In this document: positions 63,661 to 64,000 of the stretch, piece by piece
How the letters are laid out: every line of letters starts with the position of its first letter
Position numbering within the stretch: position 1 is the first letter of the stretch
NCBI GenBank assembly: GCA_902494345.1
Contig: CABUSV010000011.1
Span: 16,738-80,737 of the forward strand
Direction: 5' to 3'
Length of the DNA: 64,000 nt
DNA from: an uncultured Collinsella sp.
GTDB lineage: Bacteria; Actinomycetota; Coriobacteriia; Coriobacteriales; Coriobacteriaceae
Translations under genes and position numbers: made by a program
The notes under the pieces: model-generated
The model's input: only the letters and a program-made list of their open reading frames with translations
The model's database searches: none
What the model was told of the DNA's origin: nothing

Positions 63661-64000
63661 TTAAACACATAGGGGCCCTGCATGTTTGAGCGGATCGGGA
63701 ATCTGGTCGCTGATTTCGTCCGCATTTGCTTGCGAAAAACCAAAACGCTCCTCGCGCTTGGCGAACACGGTGAGGCCCGCCGCCTTGCACGCAGCGATCG
63801 ATGATGCTCGTGTGATGTTGGCTTCCTTCCTTTGCTTGCGAGGCGCGTCACTCGTCCTGCTGAGCCGCGGGCCATCGTTCGGCGTGGCCTGCCTGCGCGG
63901 GGCATGCCGGGAATTGATGTAGTCGTATGCGTAGGCGATCTCCGCGACGGGGACCTCCACGTGGTAATGGGCGGAAATGTCAGAGAAGCTCGTGCGGAAT
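63661..64000 (-). CDS. C-terminal part of a possible PRD-containing regulator
   Basis: The frame is open to the right edge. The visible ~112 residues begin with a helix 'VEVPVAEIAYAYDYIN' that resembles the last PRD of LevR-type or LicT-type regulators. The remaining ~85 residues are basic and low-complexity, ending 'DPLKHAGPLCV', and do not look like any domain I know. A frameshift or a non-homologous tail is possible. Its start and full function lie outside the window. Confidence 0.4.
   Translation of the reverse strand, partial: FRTSFSDISAHYHVEVPVAEIAYAYDYINSRHAPRRQATPNDGPRLSRTSDAPRKQRKEANITRASSIAACKAAGLTVFAKREERFGFSQANADEISDQIPDPLKHAGPLCV

Overview
The window is a 64 kb piece of a high-GC anaerobe that looks like a gut coriobacterium, most likely Collinsella or a close relative. 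That assignment is an inference from gene content: a pyruvate:ferredoxin oxidoreductase, rubrerythrin, carbamate kinase, cellobiose-type PTS and fructoselysine genes, plus an actinobacterial-style PASTA-kinase/FHA/PP2C/RodA-PBP operon. I see no respiratory genes, rRNA, CRISPR or intact transposase. Most of 1-47 kb is read from the minus strand; 47.5-57.8 kb is read from the plus strand.

Layout. 1-10 kb: the start of a probable mfd, a glutathionylspermidine-synthase-like ATP-grasp protein, a 44-aa zinc-ribbon protein, nth, an ABC exporter, rmuC, a MITE-like repeat, rubrerythrin, and a clusterless MutY with an Rrf2 regulator. 10-19 kb: tRNA-Asp, a 145-bp perfect palindrome, a YfcE-type phosphodiesterase, and two LytS/LytTR two-component systems, the first joined to a glycosyltransferase. 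An Atg22-like MFS protein and a zinc phospholipase C-like protein lie between them. 19-23 kb: amidohydrolase, APC permease and an anchored C39-type peptidase. 23.8-29.3 kb: a cellobiose-type PTS operon (GH1, IIC, IIB, IIA) with its PRD activator, bracketed by matching composite repeats. 29.7-37 kb: carbamate kinase, a DUF4143-type ATPase, a second large palindrome and PFOR.

37-47 kb: a translationally coupled set of an anchored Gly/Ser-rich protein, a membrane kinase and an FHA protein, then recR, ybaB, a second ATPase, a small membrane protein and dnaX. 47.5-57.8 kb: the cell-envelope signalling operon, comprising a membrane kinase, two FHA proteins, a PP2C phosphatase, one 956-aa RodA-PBP fusion and a four-PASTA PknB kinase. 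58-63.6 kb: an Amadori-product (fructoselysine-type) operon of kinase, deglycase, epimerase and a DcuC/YfcC-type transporter, with a GntR regulator and a clear promoter flanked by paired operators. A decayed second kinase gene lies downstream. The right edge cuts a possible PRD regulator.

How the genes fit together. The phospho-signalling operon joins sensing (PASTA), phosphorylation and dephosphorylation (kinases, PP2C), phospho-binding (FHA) and wall synthesis (RodA-PBP) in one transcript. The 37-41 kb set looks like a second, lineage-specific kinase/FHA pathway. The PTS and fructoselysine operons are inducible carbon-source modules feeding fermentation through PFOR. Intergenic regions carry several repeat families whose function is unknown.
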